From assembly GCA_026119855.1 (NCBI GenBank), contig JAOWBW010000361.1:620001-684000 (forward strand): DNA of 64,000 nucleotides, read 5' to 3'. Shown piece after piece: positions 11,748-23,799 of this stretch. Position 1 is the first letter of the stretch; every line of letters begins with the position of its first letter. This DNA comes from Campanula takesimana. Lineage: Eukaryota; Streptophyta; Magnoliopsida; Asterales; Campanulaceae. The position numbers were made by a program, and so were the translations under genes. Under the pieces are notes generated by a model. It saw only the letters and a list, made by a program, of their open reading frames with translations, was not told the origin of the DNA and ran no database searches.

Positions 11748-11759
11748 TGGTATCAGAGC
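11748..11759 (+). other. SIRE primer-binding site, tRNA-Met
   Basis: TGGTATCAGAGC two bases after the LTR end ACCAACA. Confidence 0.88.
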
Positions 11760-11816
11760 AAACACCTTTATAAAACTTCTGTTTTTCAAGCTTAACAGCT
11801 TGGGTGCCGATTCAAA

Positions 11817-13704
11817 ATGGCAAGTCAGAAAACTATGGCAACGGTTAACTTCACTCACGTTCCAGCGTTTGACGAAGATAATTTTGACGTATGGAAGCAC
11901 AGCATTCTAACTCAGTTCTACTCCATGGACGAGCAACTTGGTGATTGTCTTACCATTGGACCATACTTCCCAATGAAAGCTAATCCGGATCCAGAAACCA
12001 ATGGTGCAAATCCGACTATCAAGAAACCAAAAGCTGAATGGACCGATGAAGAGAAAAGACTGGTTGGAATGGATGTGAAAGCAAAGAGCATACTTCTAAG
12101 TACCTTAAGTACGTCACAGCGTCGACAGATTATGGAATGTTCTACTGCAAAAGAACTTTGGGATGCAATTGAAGATTACATCGAAGGAGATCAAGCTTGC
12201 AAGGAAAGCAAAAAGTTTGCAATTCAAAGAAGATTCAACAACTTTGCTAAGATCCCCGGTGAATCACTTAGAGCCACTTATGATCGTTATTTTGAGATCG
12301 TGAGTACTTATACAGCACTCGGAAAGAAGCTTACCAAGAAAGAAATCAATGTTAATTTTCTCGCCGCTCTTGGCTTTCAATATCATCACAAAGGAAACAC
12401 TCTTGAAGATACCAAGCTACTAGATGATATGTCTCTCAGAAGCCTCTATGCCAACCTCAAGGTTTTTGATATCAAGCTCCATAACATTGAAGAAATGGAA
12501 GGAAAAACTAAGAGTTTATCGTTGGTCGCTCAAAAGGAAGAAGTGATCGAGGAAGAAGATCCAAAAATCTCCACATCTGATTTATTAGATATGGACGATG
12601 ATGACTTTTCTATGTTCGTGAAAAGATTTCAAAAGTTCAGAAAATCAGCAAGGCCCGGATCATCCAGCAAAGCTCCAGTAAGGTTCTCAAGGAGCAACTC
12701 AACAAGTAAGAAAGAATACTCCAACTTCTCAAAGAAGAAAGAGGATCTCGTTTGTTTTAATTGCAGGAAACCCGGTCATTTCGCTTCAGAATGCCCAATT
12801 CCCAAGTATGAGTATATGAAGAAGAAAAGCAACTTCAATCCAAGATACTCAAAGCAAAAGGAGATGGTTGCTGAAGAGGACTCTACCACAAAAGAGTTAG
12901 CTACCTGGATAGAGTCAGATTCCGATGAAAGTGATGAGGATTCTGAAGAAGGTCACATCTGTTTGGTCGTTCGTTCTGATGATGAGGATGATAATCAATT
13001 CACACTCAATGTGAAACCCAAACGGAAGAGTTACACTGCTGATGAACTTGCTGACAAAGGATTCCTAACTCCAGTTCAAAGGAATGGTGATCTTCTATTT
13101 TCAAGATGTGATGTGAGTTCAGCAAAGAAGGCGCTACTAAACCCCAAAGTGAAGGAAGTTCTGTCTACCATACCTCAAGTCAAGTTTGACATTTCCCCCG
13201 ATGAACAAGAAAAGATGTTTGCAAAAGCTGAACAGGTAATTAGTAAATTCTCTGGTATGAAGGAAGCTTTAGCACTTTCAACTGATGAAATTTCCCAGCT
13301 TAAGACGGAGAAATCTCTACTAAGATCTGAACACACCCTCCTTAAGGAGCAGATCAAGAGCATGACTCCTCTTACTAAACTAAACCGTTTCTTAGAAGAA
13401 CAAAATGCCATATTTAAGGCTAAAAACGAAGAATTGGTTGCTGAGATAAACGACCTGAAAAGGATCACTAATGAGTGGACCAATTCTCGTGTCACTATGG
13501 AACAAATACTAGAATCCCAAAAGTCTAGTGGTGATAAAGAAGGCTTGGGATTCCAAACTAGTGACAACTTTAAATGTGCATCTTGTTGTGAAAGAAATGA
13601 GAAATTTACCAAGCAAACTTTGGAAGGGTCAAAAGCTAAACATCAAGAATCTAAGGGTAAAAGACAAAAACCAAAGAAGAAACTAGAGTTCCACTATGTC
13701 TACC
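11817..13704 (+). CDS. gag: SIRE gag-like polyprotein, truncated by an insertion
   Basis: About 629 codons open from ATG 11817 to the Tat insertion at 13705. Residues about 10-240 form the copia gag region (FDEDNFDVWK, TAKELWDAIEDYIEG, FNNFAKIPGESLRATYDRYFEIV). Residues about 312-325 are a CCHC knuckle (CFNCRKPGHFASEC). Acidic stretches (DSDESDEDSEE) follow, then a coiled coil (about 455-575: LKTEKSLLRSEHTLLKEQIK and similar heptads). The long coiled-coil tail is typical of SIRE-type gag. The frame runs on a few bases into the Tat LTR. No internal stop, unlike the rest of this element. Confidence 0.87.
13700..13704 (+). repeat. Target-site duplication CTACC, left copy
   Basis: CTACC before the Tat LTR; the match is at 35069-35073. 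Confidence 0.92.
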
Positions 13705-14697
13705 TGTAGACACCCCGCCTTGGACCGCTCACCCCGATTGCACATTTGATCTTGTGTTCCTCCCCATTTTAAGTGTTTCTCGTTAGTTTCTGTCACTTCC
13801 GTTAAGTTTCTGACTGACTTCGTTAAGTCCAGGGACTAAACTGAATAACAGGGCTGACTTTCTAGTCCATTCTATCAAAATCGCCTTCTCTGAGTCGCAC
13901 GCCTCTGACAGGAGGATCCAGACGCGCGCGCCTCCCGCCCCCAAAGCAGGAAGCGCGCGCCTCTGGGCGTCGGTTACAGATTTCTGGCCAGGATTCTCTC
14001 CCTTGCTCAATTTACAGGATTTTGCCCGGGAAAGATTTCTTGGTGACTGAGTTTTGGCACCAAAAACATCTCTCTTTCACCTATAAAAACCCCCCTTTAC
14101 CTCCATTTTAAAGGACCTTTGGCTCTCAATCTCACATTGCAATAAGAAACCAAATTTCCTACTTTCAAAGCATTTTCCAAAGGATTTCTCCAAGTAATTC
14201 AACAAGAAGTATTTGAAGTCTCTTGAAGTCTAGGTAAAGCTATTTCTTTCCCCTTCTCAACTTCATCTCTTTTCTCTTTCTTTTTGTTTTATCAAAGTGC
14301 AATCACCCAAATCATTTTGGGACATGACTCTAATGATCACCTCATCTCATTGAGGTCGGTTAAAGAGTTATCTCCTACATTCCAAACTCTATTTTAAAAC
14401 CCCTTTTTATGATTTAAAGAAGAAGAAGAAGAACGTTTATCATTCATGTAGATTTTGATCAAGCAAGACCAATTTTAGTTGGGCAACATGGGTGTTTTGG
14501 TACTTCCCATCTCGTAACCTAACCCCCGAACCTCAAAACAAAGAATCTCTGTTTTCGTAATCAAACTTAGGCTATTATCAATAGGTTTTTCTTATGTTCC
14601 TTAAAACATAGGTGGCGACTCTAAAAACAAGTTAGACATCCTAGGATAACCCACGCGCTCGAGCCTAAGCCCGTGGTTTCCCCCCGGGGTATCTACA
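13705..14697 (+). repeat. 5' LTR of Tat copy 1
   Basis: Contains CGTTA/AACGG-type sites near its start, the 29-bp triplet 13896-13963, a TATA box TATAAAAA at 14082, and a conserved end with CCCCGGGGTATCTACA. Confidence 0.92.
13896..13963 (+). promoter_or_regulatory. 29-bp triplet dyad array in the Tat LTR
   Basis: CGCACGCCTC, CGCGCGCCTC and CGCGCGCCTC at 13896, 13925 and 13954, pitch exactly 29 and 29 bp. The TATA box at 14082 is 119 bp past the array end; the same distance holds in the LTRs at 34076 and 40924. Confidence 0.85.
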
Positions 14698-14698
14698 G

Positions 14699-14716
14699 TG
14701 GCGACTCTGCTGAGGA
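14699..14716 (+). other. Primer-binding site, tRNA-Arg
   Basis: TGGCGACTCTGCTGAGGA follows the LTR by one base and matches the complement of the 3' end of plant tRNA-Arg(ACG) with two changes. tRNA-Arg priming is known in Ogre-type elements. The second copy (41903-41920) is a similar match. Confidence 0.8.
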
Positions 14717-14787
14717 AGTTTGAGGGTTAAACTTGCATTCTGATCAAAATCTACATCTTTTCTGGGCATTCTGACTCTTGATGGGGG

Positions 14788-14858
14788 AGGCGCGCGCTTC
14801 TGGCCTCTTCAGCCTAAGGCACGCGCATCCCGCATCAAGGACCAGAATCGCCCGCTTC
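14788..14858 (+). promoter_or_regulatory. 29-bp triplet, leader array A
   Basis: AGGCGCGCGCTTC at 14788, AGGCACGCGCATC at 14817 and AATCGCCCGCTTC at 14846, pitch 29 and 29. The third unit has decayed but keeps the phase. The same three positions occur in copy 2 at 41991, 42020 and 42049. Confidence 0.8.
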
Positions 14859-14983
14859 TTCATGTTCTTCATCTTCTTCTTCTGCTATTCTCCACTAATC
14901 ATTTCTGCAGGGGTTACAATATGCACATAGGACCAAGGCAATCCCCTGAGTCCAAAATCTGACAATCTGATAGGTGTGCCCAG

Positions 14984-15054
14984 AAGCGCGTGCCTCCCAA
15001 TAGCATCTCGGCATGCGCGCGCGTTTCGTATCAACACTCAGAGGCGCACGCTTC
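14984..15054 (+). promoter_or_regulatory. 29-bp triplet, leader array B with outer inverted repeat
   Basis: Units at 14984, 15013 and 15042, pitch 29. The first (CCAGAAGCGCGTGCCTC) and third (GAGGCGCACGCTTCTGG) are near-perfect reverse complements, so the array can form a long hairpin with the central palindrome ATGCGCGCGCGT in the loop. Copy 2 keeps this at 42187-42258. Confidence 0.8.
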
Positions 15055-15300
15055 TGGGTTGGTTCCCAGAACAGAAACAGGCCTCAGAACAGAGCAGTAT
15101 GATGGGGGTGTGGGCACAGTTGCTTGCATCAGTGGTTATTCTGAACTTCGGACTGTTTTAATTTTATGTTCTATTTTATCGGTCACACGGGTTATTCGAA
15201 AGTTGTAAATTATGTGCTTATTTGCTTTTATTTCTTTTTTCTTTTGAAAAAAAAATAAAATATTTTGTCACTTGTTAGACCTCACACTACGTGCACATAT

Positions 15301-18155
15301 TGTCACGACCCGAAAACTAGGCTCTATTTTATTGGTAATAAATAATTATTATTTATTTATTTGCTTAATTATGTATTTAAATTATTGTTTATTAAAAATA
15401 ATTATGTGTGCAATTTATGTTTCATAATATTTATGCCTAGCATTTTATTCGAGTTATTTGTGCTAGTGTAGTATTATTTGGTCTTAGTTGTTAGTAGGAA
15501 GTATTAGAGTTTGTGTAGTTAGTGGGGAGGGGGTCTAAGTGTAAGTTTTGGAAAATAATCATCTCCCTACTCCCTCTCTTCTCCCTACACTCTCTTTCTC
15601 CCTCACCTCATACTCCCTTCCCAGCATAATCTCTCTCTCTCTCCTTGGTGGTAAGTTTTCTCTCTTCCTTCTCTCTTCATTTCCTTCCTCTTCCTCTCAT
15701 TATTTCTCATTTCTTAAAACATGAATCTTGTTTAGATCGTCGATAGGATCGTAGGAAGCCAAGAAATTTCGAGTTCCGGTAACTTTGAGAAAATCCGGGT
15801 AAGTTGCTTTTCCCCCATTTTTATGCTAAAGTGTTCATATCATGTTTATATTATGCTTGATGTGTTATATTTGAAGTTTGGTTGAGTTTGGAATTTAATT
15901 GGAATTTATTTTGAGTTTTGGTCAAAAATGGTGATTTTAAGAATGTTGGGTTTGAATCTTGATCTTGGTTGATAAATGGTATTATTTGAGTCCCCATTCT
16001 AGTTATAAGTTGTTTTGGGTTCATCTTTATGCTTGGTGGAAGGTTGATTATGTTTGATTTTGATTGTTGTATGAAATGGGTAAGAAAAATGGTAGAAACC
16101 CAGATTTTGGCCAGATTTCGTCCCTCCGGGCAAGGAGGCGCGCGCACCATGTTTTGGGAGGCGTGCGCACCCTTTTCTGCTTCGAAAACGCAGCCTTCTG
16201 ATCTAGGGAGGCGCCCGCATCCCTTTTTATGGAGGCGCGCGCACCCCTCTTTTTCCAGTTTGTCCGTTTTTTGTTCGATCTTCCAGAGGCCATAACTTTC
16301 TCATCCGGACTCCGTTTTAGGCGTGTAAACTATCGTTTCGAAGATCTCTTCGAGTAATACAAGATGGTATAGGTTTTTCAGTTAAGTTATAAGTTTTATA
16401 CTTCGGGATTTTATTGGGTGTTTGAGGTTAAGAGGAGTTGTATCGATCCATTGTGAACAAGTTTTGTAAATCCAATTGAGTGACTTTATTGAGTTGTTAT
16501 GATAATTTTGTGATATAAGTGAGGACTTCATACCTTGAGACCCTTTAATTGAAAGTTATTTTACTGATCGGATTGATTTTAGAATAAGACTTGGTCTAGG
16601 TTTTAGGTGATATCCTATAGTACCTAGAGGGTTGTTTTGGAACACTAATGTGTAGGGTTTAGTCCGGTCATGATCATGTTCTAATAAGGGTAACCTTTTG
16701 GATTCGTTTGGGGTGTTTAGAATTGGTTCGTTATGGGCGGAGGTAAAGCGTGAATTGGCGATTGGGTACTTACAGTTTGATTAACCTTAAGGTGTATTCA
16801 TTCTGATTTCCTACTTTGAAATTCCAGGTGTGATGAGATGGTTGAGTTCATAGTCCTAGTATATCTTTATGAGTAAATGTTTAGGGTCATTTTGGTAATA
16901 GTCATTGTGCCATTTGTGAGCGACCGTTTGGGTTGTGCTCTTTATGATTTACTTGTGGGTATCATATTTAGGATGTATTTGATACGTGCCTTGTCTTGGA
17001 ATCATCTTGTTTTAATGATCAATGTTGCTGTGCTCTTTATGAGAAATTCTGTTTATCGTTGTTGTGCTCTTCATGAGAAACTCTTGTTATCGTTGTTGTT
17101 AAACTCTTCATGAGTACCCGTTGCATCTTTATGGTGATTATTTGGTATGGTTCCCTACTTTGGAATCCTTAGTTGTTTACCGTGCTAGTATTTTATTTCT
17201 TAGCATGATTGAAAGTCCATCTGGTTAAATTGTGTATCGAGTCAGGCAATGGATAATGCTATAATGGCACGAGCCAAGTCCAGTATAGCATCGCCCATTG
17301 GTCCTTCTGTCCTCATCCAGATTGGCCTTGGTTGGAATGAGCTAGCTCCGTTGTGGGTATTCTAGCTAATCGTTTTGGAGCATGACTTTGTGGCATGGCT
17401 CCCGCCCCTTGTGGCACTTTACATTGTTATTGGTTCCGGTACCGGGTTTCTCTTCAGCTTTTATGCTACTATGAAGATGGATTGTTTGATTGATGAGTTG
17501 ATTGGTCGCTTCTGACTGGGGATTCCTCTTCAGCTTTCATGCTATTATGAAGATGATGAATGGTTGGTTATTGAAGCTGCGCAGCGACCTTTATTTGGTT
17601 CTTTCAGTTGGGAAACCTTGGCTAATATCCTTTGTTATGTGTTTACTTTCCGCTGCTATCTGTTGACTGTTAATTGTTACATGCTATGTGATATTTATCA
17701 TTGTTTATTGCTTATTGCATTATAGCATGTCATGTAGTTGCATTAGTAACTTACTGAGATTTTATCTCACCCCGTTTATTTCCATCTTTGTTTTTCCTTA
17801 ACCCCCCCCCCTAGGAGGAAAAAGGATTAGGATTCGCGGATCGAGGAGGACGTCGAGAGGATTGAGATTTTGGGGCAGGTTGTTATGGATCGGTTTACAT
17901 TATTTAAATGTATAACCTTTTGGGGATAGTTTTACCATTATTGACGTCATTAAGAATTGTATATTTTATTCTTTTGGGCATAAGCTGTGGAGCTTATGTT
18001 AGATGTACTTTGTTGATTTAAACTTGGATTTGTAAAACCTTGTGTTATCATCTTTTGGTTAAAAATGGAATTTTTAACTTCTATATTTTAGAGTTTTGGT
18101 TTTAAGTCGACGTCCAGCTCGCGTATTCCGGACCCGCGGGTTCGGGGTCGCGACA
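15301..18155 (+). repeat. 5' LTR of the gag-only element
   Basis: Starts TGTCACGACCCG and ends GGTCGCGACA. Shares the CT-rich head, the GGGTAAGTTG donor-like site (about 15798), the dyad array (16137-16242) and the poly-C plus TAGG block (about 17805-17816) with the other Tekay LTR. It also carries about 670 bp of extra AT-rich sequence between array and poly-C tract. Confidence 0.92.
16137..16242 (+). promoter_or_regulatory. Four-unit dyad array in two pairs
   Basis: GGCGCGCGC at 16137, GGCGTGCGC at 16160, GGCGCCCGC at 16210 and GGCGCGCGC at 16234. Pitch is 23 and 24 bp, pairs 73 bp apart. All four fit GCG-N2-CGC while the central dinucleotide varies (CG, TG, CC, CG). Confidence 0.83.
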
Positions 18156-18157
18156 GT

Positions 18158-18169
18158 TGGTATCAGAGC
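18158..18169 (+). other. Primer-binding site, tRNA-Met
   Basis: TGGTATCAGAGC two bases after the LTR end. Confidence 0.88.
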
Positions 18170-18274
18170 TATGGTTTGGCTCTAAGTATAAGTCTAGGTG
18201 GACTAGTATGACCTAGGAGGGTAGTGTGTTCGGAGTGAGTAACAATTGTTGTTTTATGCAGGTACTTGTTTGAA

Positions 18275-19327
18275 ATGGCTCGAAGGAGAAGTGGTGAAAG
18301 TAATACCGGTAATGAAAGTCAGAATGAAACAAGGGATGAAGCCCGTGCAATGTTTCAGGGCATGTTTGAGGCGGCCATGAAGGCCATACATGATCAAGGT
18401 CCGAGGGTAGAACAAGCAACACCACCCCGCTACAGATTGGAGCAATTTCTGAAATTGAAACCGGTTGAGTTCAATGGGGAACCCGATGTAAGGAAGGCCG
18501 AGCTATGGATTGAGTCGATGGAGAAAATTTTTGATGTCTTTGGTTGCACCGGTGAAGACAAGGTCCGGTTTGCGGCTTATAAACTTGTGGGTGCCGCTGA
18601 GCATTGGTGGAAGGGTGTTAAAGCGAGTTGGGATGATACTCACACAGTGTATGCATGGGAATTGTTTGTGCGAAAGTTCAAGGAGCATTTCATTCCGGTA
18701 GTGGATCAAAACCGAAAGGAGATCGAGCTGCTCAACCTGGAGCAAGGTTTGTTGTCTATAGCTCAGTACTTGGCTAAGTTCACAGAATTAGCCCGGTATT
18801 GTGACTATCTTGTGAGGACCGAAGAACAGAAGGCTTTGAGATTCATCCGGGGTTTGAAGACATCCATCCGTACTCAGCTTATTGCCCAGAAGATTGTGAC
18901 CTTCCAGGATGCGGTAGACCGGGCATACTTGATCGAGCAAGATATTGGGGAACATAAGAGGAAGACCGAGGTTGCAAATATGGGTAAACAAGTAAGCCAT
19001 GCTAAATATCAACCACAACACCGTTCAGATAACCGAGGTAATTTGGGAGCACCATCTCAGTTTAAGGAACAAACCGTGCTAGGGAATCTGGGTACTACTC
19101 CGGGGAAACAAGGGAAACAAGGTAGGTGGCTTTGCACTTACTGTCAGAGGGAAGGCCATTTGGATGATAAGTGTTGGAAGAAGCAAGGAAAATGTATCAA
19201 TTGTGGTCAACTGGGTCACTTCATAAAAGATTGTCCGAGGTTTAAGGTTCAATCATCAGGAACAGGAACCAGTACTTCACCGGGTCAGAAGAGAGATGCT
19301 TCGGGAAACCCTAAAGGTTTAGGGTAG
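18275..19327 (+). CDS. gag: Intact gag of the gag-only element
   Basis: A 350-residue capsid/nucleocapsid protein starting at ATG 18275 (MARRRSGESN). It aligns along its length with the broken gag at 4711, and supplies the glutamate that is a stop codon there. Residues about 55-220 form the capsid region (LEQFLKLKPVEFNGEPDVRK, AEHWWKGVKASW). Two CCHC knuckles follow (CTYCQREGHLDDKC and CINCGQLGHFIKDC, residues about 285-320). The stop TAG at 19325 comes soon after the second knuckle, where the pol-bearing relative reads on toward protease. It is open throughout, consistent with gag being kept while pol decayed. It may act alone or assemble with gag from related elements (inference). Confidence 0.87.
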   Translation: MARRRSGESNTGNESQNETRDEARAMFQGMFEAAMKAIHDQGPRVEQATPPRYRLEQFLKLKPVEFNGEPDVRKAELWIESMEKIFDVFGCTGEDKVRFAAYKLVGAAEHWWKGVKASWDDTHTVYAWELFVRKFKEHFIPVVDQNRKEIELLNLEQGLLSIAQYLAKFTELARYCDYLVRTEEQKALRFIRGLKTSIRTQLIAQKIVTFQDAVDRAYLIEQDIGEHKRKTEVANMGKQVSHAKYQPQHRSDNRGNLGAPSQFKEQTVLGNLGTTPGKQGKQGRWLCTYCQREGHLDDKCWKKQGKCINCGQLGHFIKDCPRFKVQSSGTGTSTSPGQKRDASGNPKGLG

Positions 19328-20889
19328 GGTGTTTGCGATCAATCAGCACTCATCGGGTGACTCATCAGTTTCAGGAGGTATTATTTTGCGTCGTGAGAGC
19401 GAGCGCGTGCATTTTAGGATCATCGCATTTATGTGTTTCTGTGCATATAGTTGCATTTATTTCTTCTGAGTCTTTGACTTATGTGTTGTAGGTGTCTACT
19501 CCTATGGAGGATTTTAGGGTATCTGATGAAGTCTTATGTGCTTATGATGTGCTTAAGTATGGTTATGTCTCACCTGCTAATTAGCCATGTTGCTATTACA
19601 AGATTTTGATGTTACTATTGCTTTAGTCTATTGTTGTAGAGGGATTGTTATATTCTCCATTCCTAATTTCTTAAAACTGTTTGAGACCGTTCCCTGGGTA
19701 GAGTTATACCTATCTTTTCTTAATTGAAATCCGAGTATTTAGTTTCGGTCGATTTGTTGGGTGTATTTATCATTCATAAGATTTTCATTTGCTTCCGATT
19801 AGTACCTAGTGTTTGAGGAGAAGCTTGGAGTTAAATTGCATTGTGTGGTACGATTTGTTATGGACGATGAGTTTGTTGTAGGAGTTATTGTCATTATGGT
19901 GATAAGCGTGTTAAGTTAGAAAGGACTAAGTACGTTTTGGGAGAGTAATAATTTCTCAATCTATGTTAAAGGCCTTTTGAAATTTTGGTTAGATAGTGGT
20001 TCTATGGTTCTAAATCCCTTCTTGGTGGCGTTTCCCGAATTGGATCAAGGGTATGTGAAGGAAGTGGAGTATAAATACTGGGGCATAATTAAGGAATATC
20101 ATGATTTGATATTGGGTCAGTTGGAACATTGCTAGCAAATTGGTTTATTATGAAGGTAGTACTATTGAGCCTAAGTATCATTAGGTTAATAAATGTATGC
20201 GTGAGAGACTAACTTGGGTTAGCTATTGAGGATTTGAGATTTGTTGATTTCCTTGGGTTTATGAGCACGGATTATAATTTAAATGGGAGTTAGAGAAAAT
20301 CTTTTGAAGATGAAATTTGGATCGTTTTGCGGACTATTGAGTAAATTGAATTGTTTGGGCTTCAAGACCGGATTAATGAAGGGATGAGAGTATAACATAG
20401 ATTAAGTGGACACTTTGTACGAGAAATTTTGGGGTTTGCATGGTACTATTAATTTAAGGTGTTAACTCAAAGTGAAGACACTATAATGGTAATCCATAGA
20501 GATATAGCCATATCGATGAATATTGTGGAAATAGAAATTTCTTTAGCCTTTTATATTTTAAAAGCTAATTAGGCTCGGGATGGTGATGTTTTGAATTTCT
20601 GGGGAATACTACTAAGTATGCGATTTACAAAAAGAAACACCTTTGCAGTGTAATTAAGGTTATGAATAAGGTGAGCTTGGGATATCTCGAGAGTTATGTT
20701 TGAGAGCAATTGGGATTCTCCAATTTTAATTATGGATTCCAATTAGTAGTGAAGGTTATGATTGAAGGAAGTTATGTGCGAGAGATCGTGGTATCGTGAA
20801 CATTATTTAGGGTTACTACGTGGTGGTTTAGAATGGATGATTGAGGAATTTGGGAAATGACGGAACTATCGTATTAATGGCTACTTGGT
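19328..20889 (+). pseudogene. Decayed pol region of the gag-only element
   Basis: No ORF longer than chance. The first 300 bp still match the protease region of the element at 2407 in patches (GGAGGTATTATTT, AGGATCATC, CTTATGTGTT..GGTGTC...CCTAT), with many small changes and indels. Beyond about 19650 I see only faint resemblance. The last bases before the purine tract (ATTCGGGTAAGTCTCGTTAA, from 20892) match the pol end of that element. So both ends of pol are traceable and the middle is lost or unrecognisable. Confidence 0.65.
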
Positions 20890-20944
20890 CATTCGGGTAA
20901 GTCTCGTTAAAATTCGGGTCGAATTTTCTTTAAGGGGGAGTGAA
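20890..20944 (+). other. Pol-end remnant and polypurine tract
   Basis: Contains TTTCTTTAAGGGGGAGTGAA directly before the 3' LTR, nearly identical to 9150-9202. Confidence 0.82.
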
Positions 20945-23799
20945 TGTCACGACCCGAAAACTAGGCTCTATTTTATTGGTAATAAATAATTATTATTTAT
21001 TTATTTGCTTAATTATGTATTTAAATTATTGTTTATTAAAAATAATTATGTGTGCAATTTATGTTTCATAATATTTATGCCTAGCATTTTATTCGAGTTA
21101 TTTGTGCTAGTGTAGTATTATTTGGTCTTAGTTGTTAGTAGGAAGTATTAGAGTTTGTGTAGTTAGTGGGGAGGGGGTCTAAGTGTAATTTTTGGAAAAT
21201 AATCATCTCCCTACTCCCTCTCTTCTCCCTACACTCTCTTTCTCCCTCACCTCATACTCCCTTCCCAGCATAATCTCTCTCTCTCTCCTTGGTGGTAAGT
21301 TTTCTCTCTTCCTTCTCTCTTCATTTCCTTCCTCTTCCTCTCATTATTTCTCATTTCTTAAAACATGAATCTTGTTTAGATCGTCGATAGGATCGTAGGA
21401 AGCCAAGAAATTTCGAGTTCCGGTAACTTTGAGAAAATCCGGGTAAGTTGCTTTTCCCCCATTTTTATGCTAAAGTGTTCATATCATGTTTATATTATGC
21501 TTGATGTGTTATATTTGAAGTTTGGTTGAGTTTGGAATTTAATTGGAATTTATTTTGAGTTTTGGTCAAAAATGGTGATTTTAAGAATGTTGGGTTTGAA
21601 TCTTGATCTTGGTTGATAAATGGTATTATTTGAGTCCCCATTCTAGTTATAAGTTGTTTTGGGTTCATCTTTATGCTTGGTGGAAGGTTGATTATGTTTG
21701 ATTTTGATTGTTGTATGAAATGGGTAAGAAAAATGGTAGAAACCCAGATTTTGGCAGGATTTCGTCCCTCCGGGCAAGGAGGCGCGCGCACCATGTTTTG
21801 GGAGGCGTGCGCACCATTTTCTGCTTCGAAAACGCAGCCTTCTGATCTAGGGAGGCGCCCGCATCCCTTTTTATGGAGGCGCGCGCACCCCTCTTTTTCC
21901 AGTTTGTCCGTTTTTTGTTCGATCTTCCAGAGGCCATAACTTTCTCATCCGGACTCCGTTTTAGGCGTGTAAACTATCGTTTCGAAGCTCTCTTCGAGTA
22001 CTACAAGATGGTATAGGTTTTTCAGTTAAGTTATAATTTTTATATTTCGGGATTTTATTGGGTGTTTGAGGTTAAGAGGAGTTGTATCGATCCATTGTGA
22101 ACAAGTTTTGTAAATCCAATTGAGTGACTTTATTGAGTTGTTATGATCATTTTGTGATATAAGTGAGGACTTCATACCTTGAGACCCTTTAATTGAAAGT
22201 TATTTTACTGATCGGATTGATTTTAGAATAAGACTTGGTCTAGGTTTTAGGTGATATCCTATAGTGCCTAGAGGGTTGTTTTGGAACACTAATGTGTAGG
22301 GTTTAGTCCGGTCGTGATCATGTTCTAATAAGGGTAACCTTTTGGATTCGTTTGGGGTGTTTAGAATTGGTTCGTTATGGGCGGAGGTAAAGCGTGAATT
22401 GGCGATTGGGTACTTACAGTTTGATTAACCTTAAGGTGTATTCATTCTGATTTCCTACTTTGAAATTCCAGGTGTGATGAGATGGTTAAGTTCATAGTCC
22501 TAGTATATCTTTATGAGTAAATGTTTAGGGTCATTTTGGTAATAGTCATTGTGCCATTTGTGAGCGACCGTTTGGGTTGTGCTCTTTATGATTTACTTGT
22601 GGGTATCATATTTAGGATGTATTTGATACGTGCCTTGTCTTGGAATCATCTTGTTTTAATGATCAATGTTGTTATGCTCTTTATGAGAAATTCTGTTTAT
22701 CGTTGTTGTGCTCTTCATGAGAAACTCTTGTTATCGTTGTTGTTAAACTCTTCATGAGTACCCGTTGCATCTTTATGGTGATTATTTGGTATGGTTCCCT
22801 ACTTTGGAATCCTTAGTTGTTTACCGTGCTAGTATTTTATTTCTTAGCATGATTGAAAGTCCAGCTGGTTAAATTGTGTATCGAGTCAGGCAATGGATAA
22901 TGCTATAATGGCACGAGCCAAGTCCAGTATAGCATCGCCCATTGGTCCTTCTGTCCTCATCCAGATTGGCCTTGGTTGGGATGAGCTAGCTCCGTTGTGG
23001 GTATTCTAGCTAATCGTTTTGGAGCATGACTTTGTGGCATGGCTCCCGCCCCTTGTGGCACTTTACATTGTTATTGGTTCTGGTACCGGGTTTCTCTTCA
23101 GCTTTTATGCTACTATGAAGATGGATTGTTTGATTGATGAGTTGATTGGTCGCTTCTGACCGGGGATTCCTCTTCAGCTTTCATGCTATTATGAAGATGA
23201 TGAATGGTTGGTTATTGAAACTGCGCAGCGACCTTTATTTGGTTCTTTCAGTTGGGAAACCTTGGCTAATATCCTTTGTTATGTGTTTACTTTCCGCTGC
23301 TATCTGTTGACTGTTAATTGTTACATGCTATGTGATATTTATCATTGTTTATTGCTTATTGCATTATAGCATGTCATGTAGTTGCATTAGTAACTTACTG
23401 AGATTTTATCTCACCCCGTTTATTTCCATCTTTGTTTTTCCTTAACCCCCCCCCCCAGGAGGAAAAAGGATTAGGATTCGCGGATCGAGGAGGACGTCGA
23501 GAGGATTGAGATTTTGGGGCAGGTTGTTATGGATCGGTTTACATTATTTAAATGTATAACCTTTTGGGGATAGTTTTACCATTATTGACGTCATTAAGAA
23601 TTGTATATTTTATTCTTTTGGGCATAAGCTGTGGAGCTTATGTTAGATGTACTTTGTTTATTTAAACTTAGATTTGTAAAACCTTGTGTTATCATCTTTT
23701 GGTTAAAAATGGAATTTTTAACTTCTATATTTTAGAGTTTTGGTTTTAAGTCGACGTCCAGCTCGCATATTCCGGACCCGCGGGTTCGGGGTCGCGACA
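20945..23799 (+). repeat. 3' LTR of the gag-only element
   Basis: Same length as 15301-18155 and about 99% identical by eye. Its dyad array has units at 21781, 21804, 21854 and 21878. Ends GCGACA and is followed by CATAT. Confidence 0.92.

Larger units (their letters stand above)
14717..15300 (+). other. Tat copy 1 leader, first part
   Basis: Non-coding. Holds two further 29-bp triplets (14788-14858 and 14984-15054) and an A-rich tract near 15240-15265. It is interrupted at 15301 and continues at 23800. Confidence 0.75.
15301..23799 (+). mobile_element. Gag-only non-autonomous Tekay relative
   Basis: An 8,499-bp element with two 2,855-bp LTRs, TSD CATAT on both sides (15296-15300 and 23800-23804), a tRNA-Met primer site, one intact gag, about 1.6 kb of decayed non-coding sequence in place of pol, and the Tekay purine tract. 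LTR ends and polypurine tract match the Tekay element at 2407, but the LTRs are about 670 bp longer. The LTRs differ at only about 20-25 sites by eye (0.8%), so it moved recently despite lacking pol. This matches the known class of gag-bearing non-autonomous elements (TR-GAG). Confidence 0.87.
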
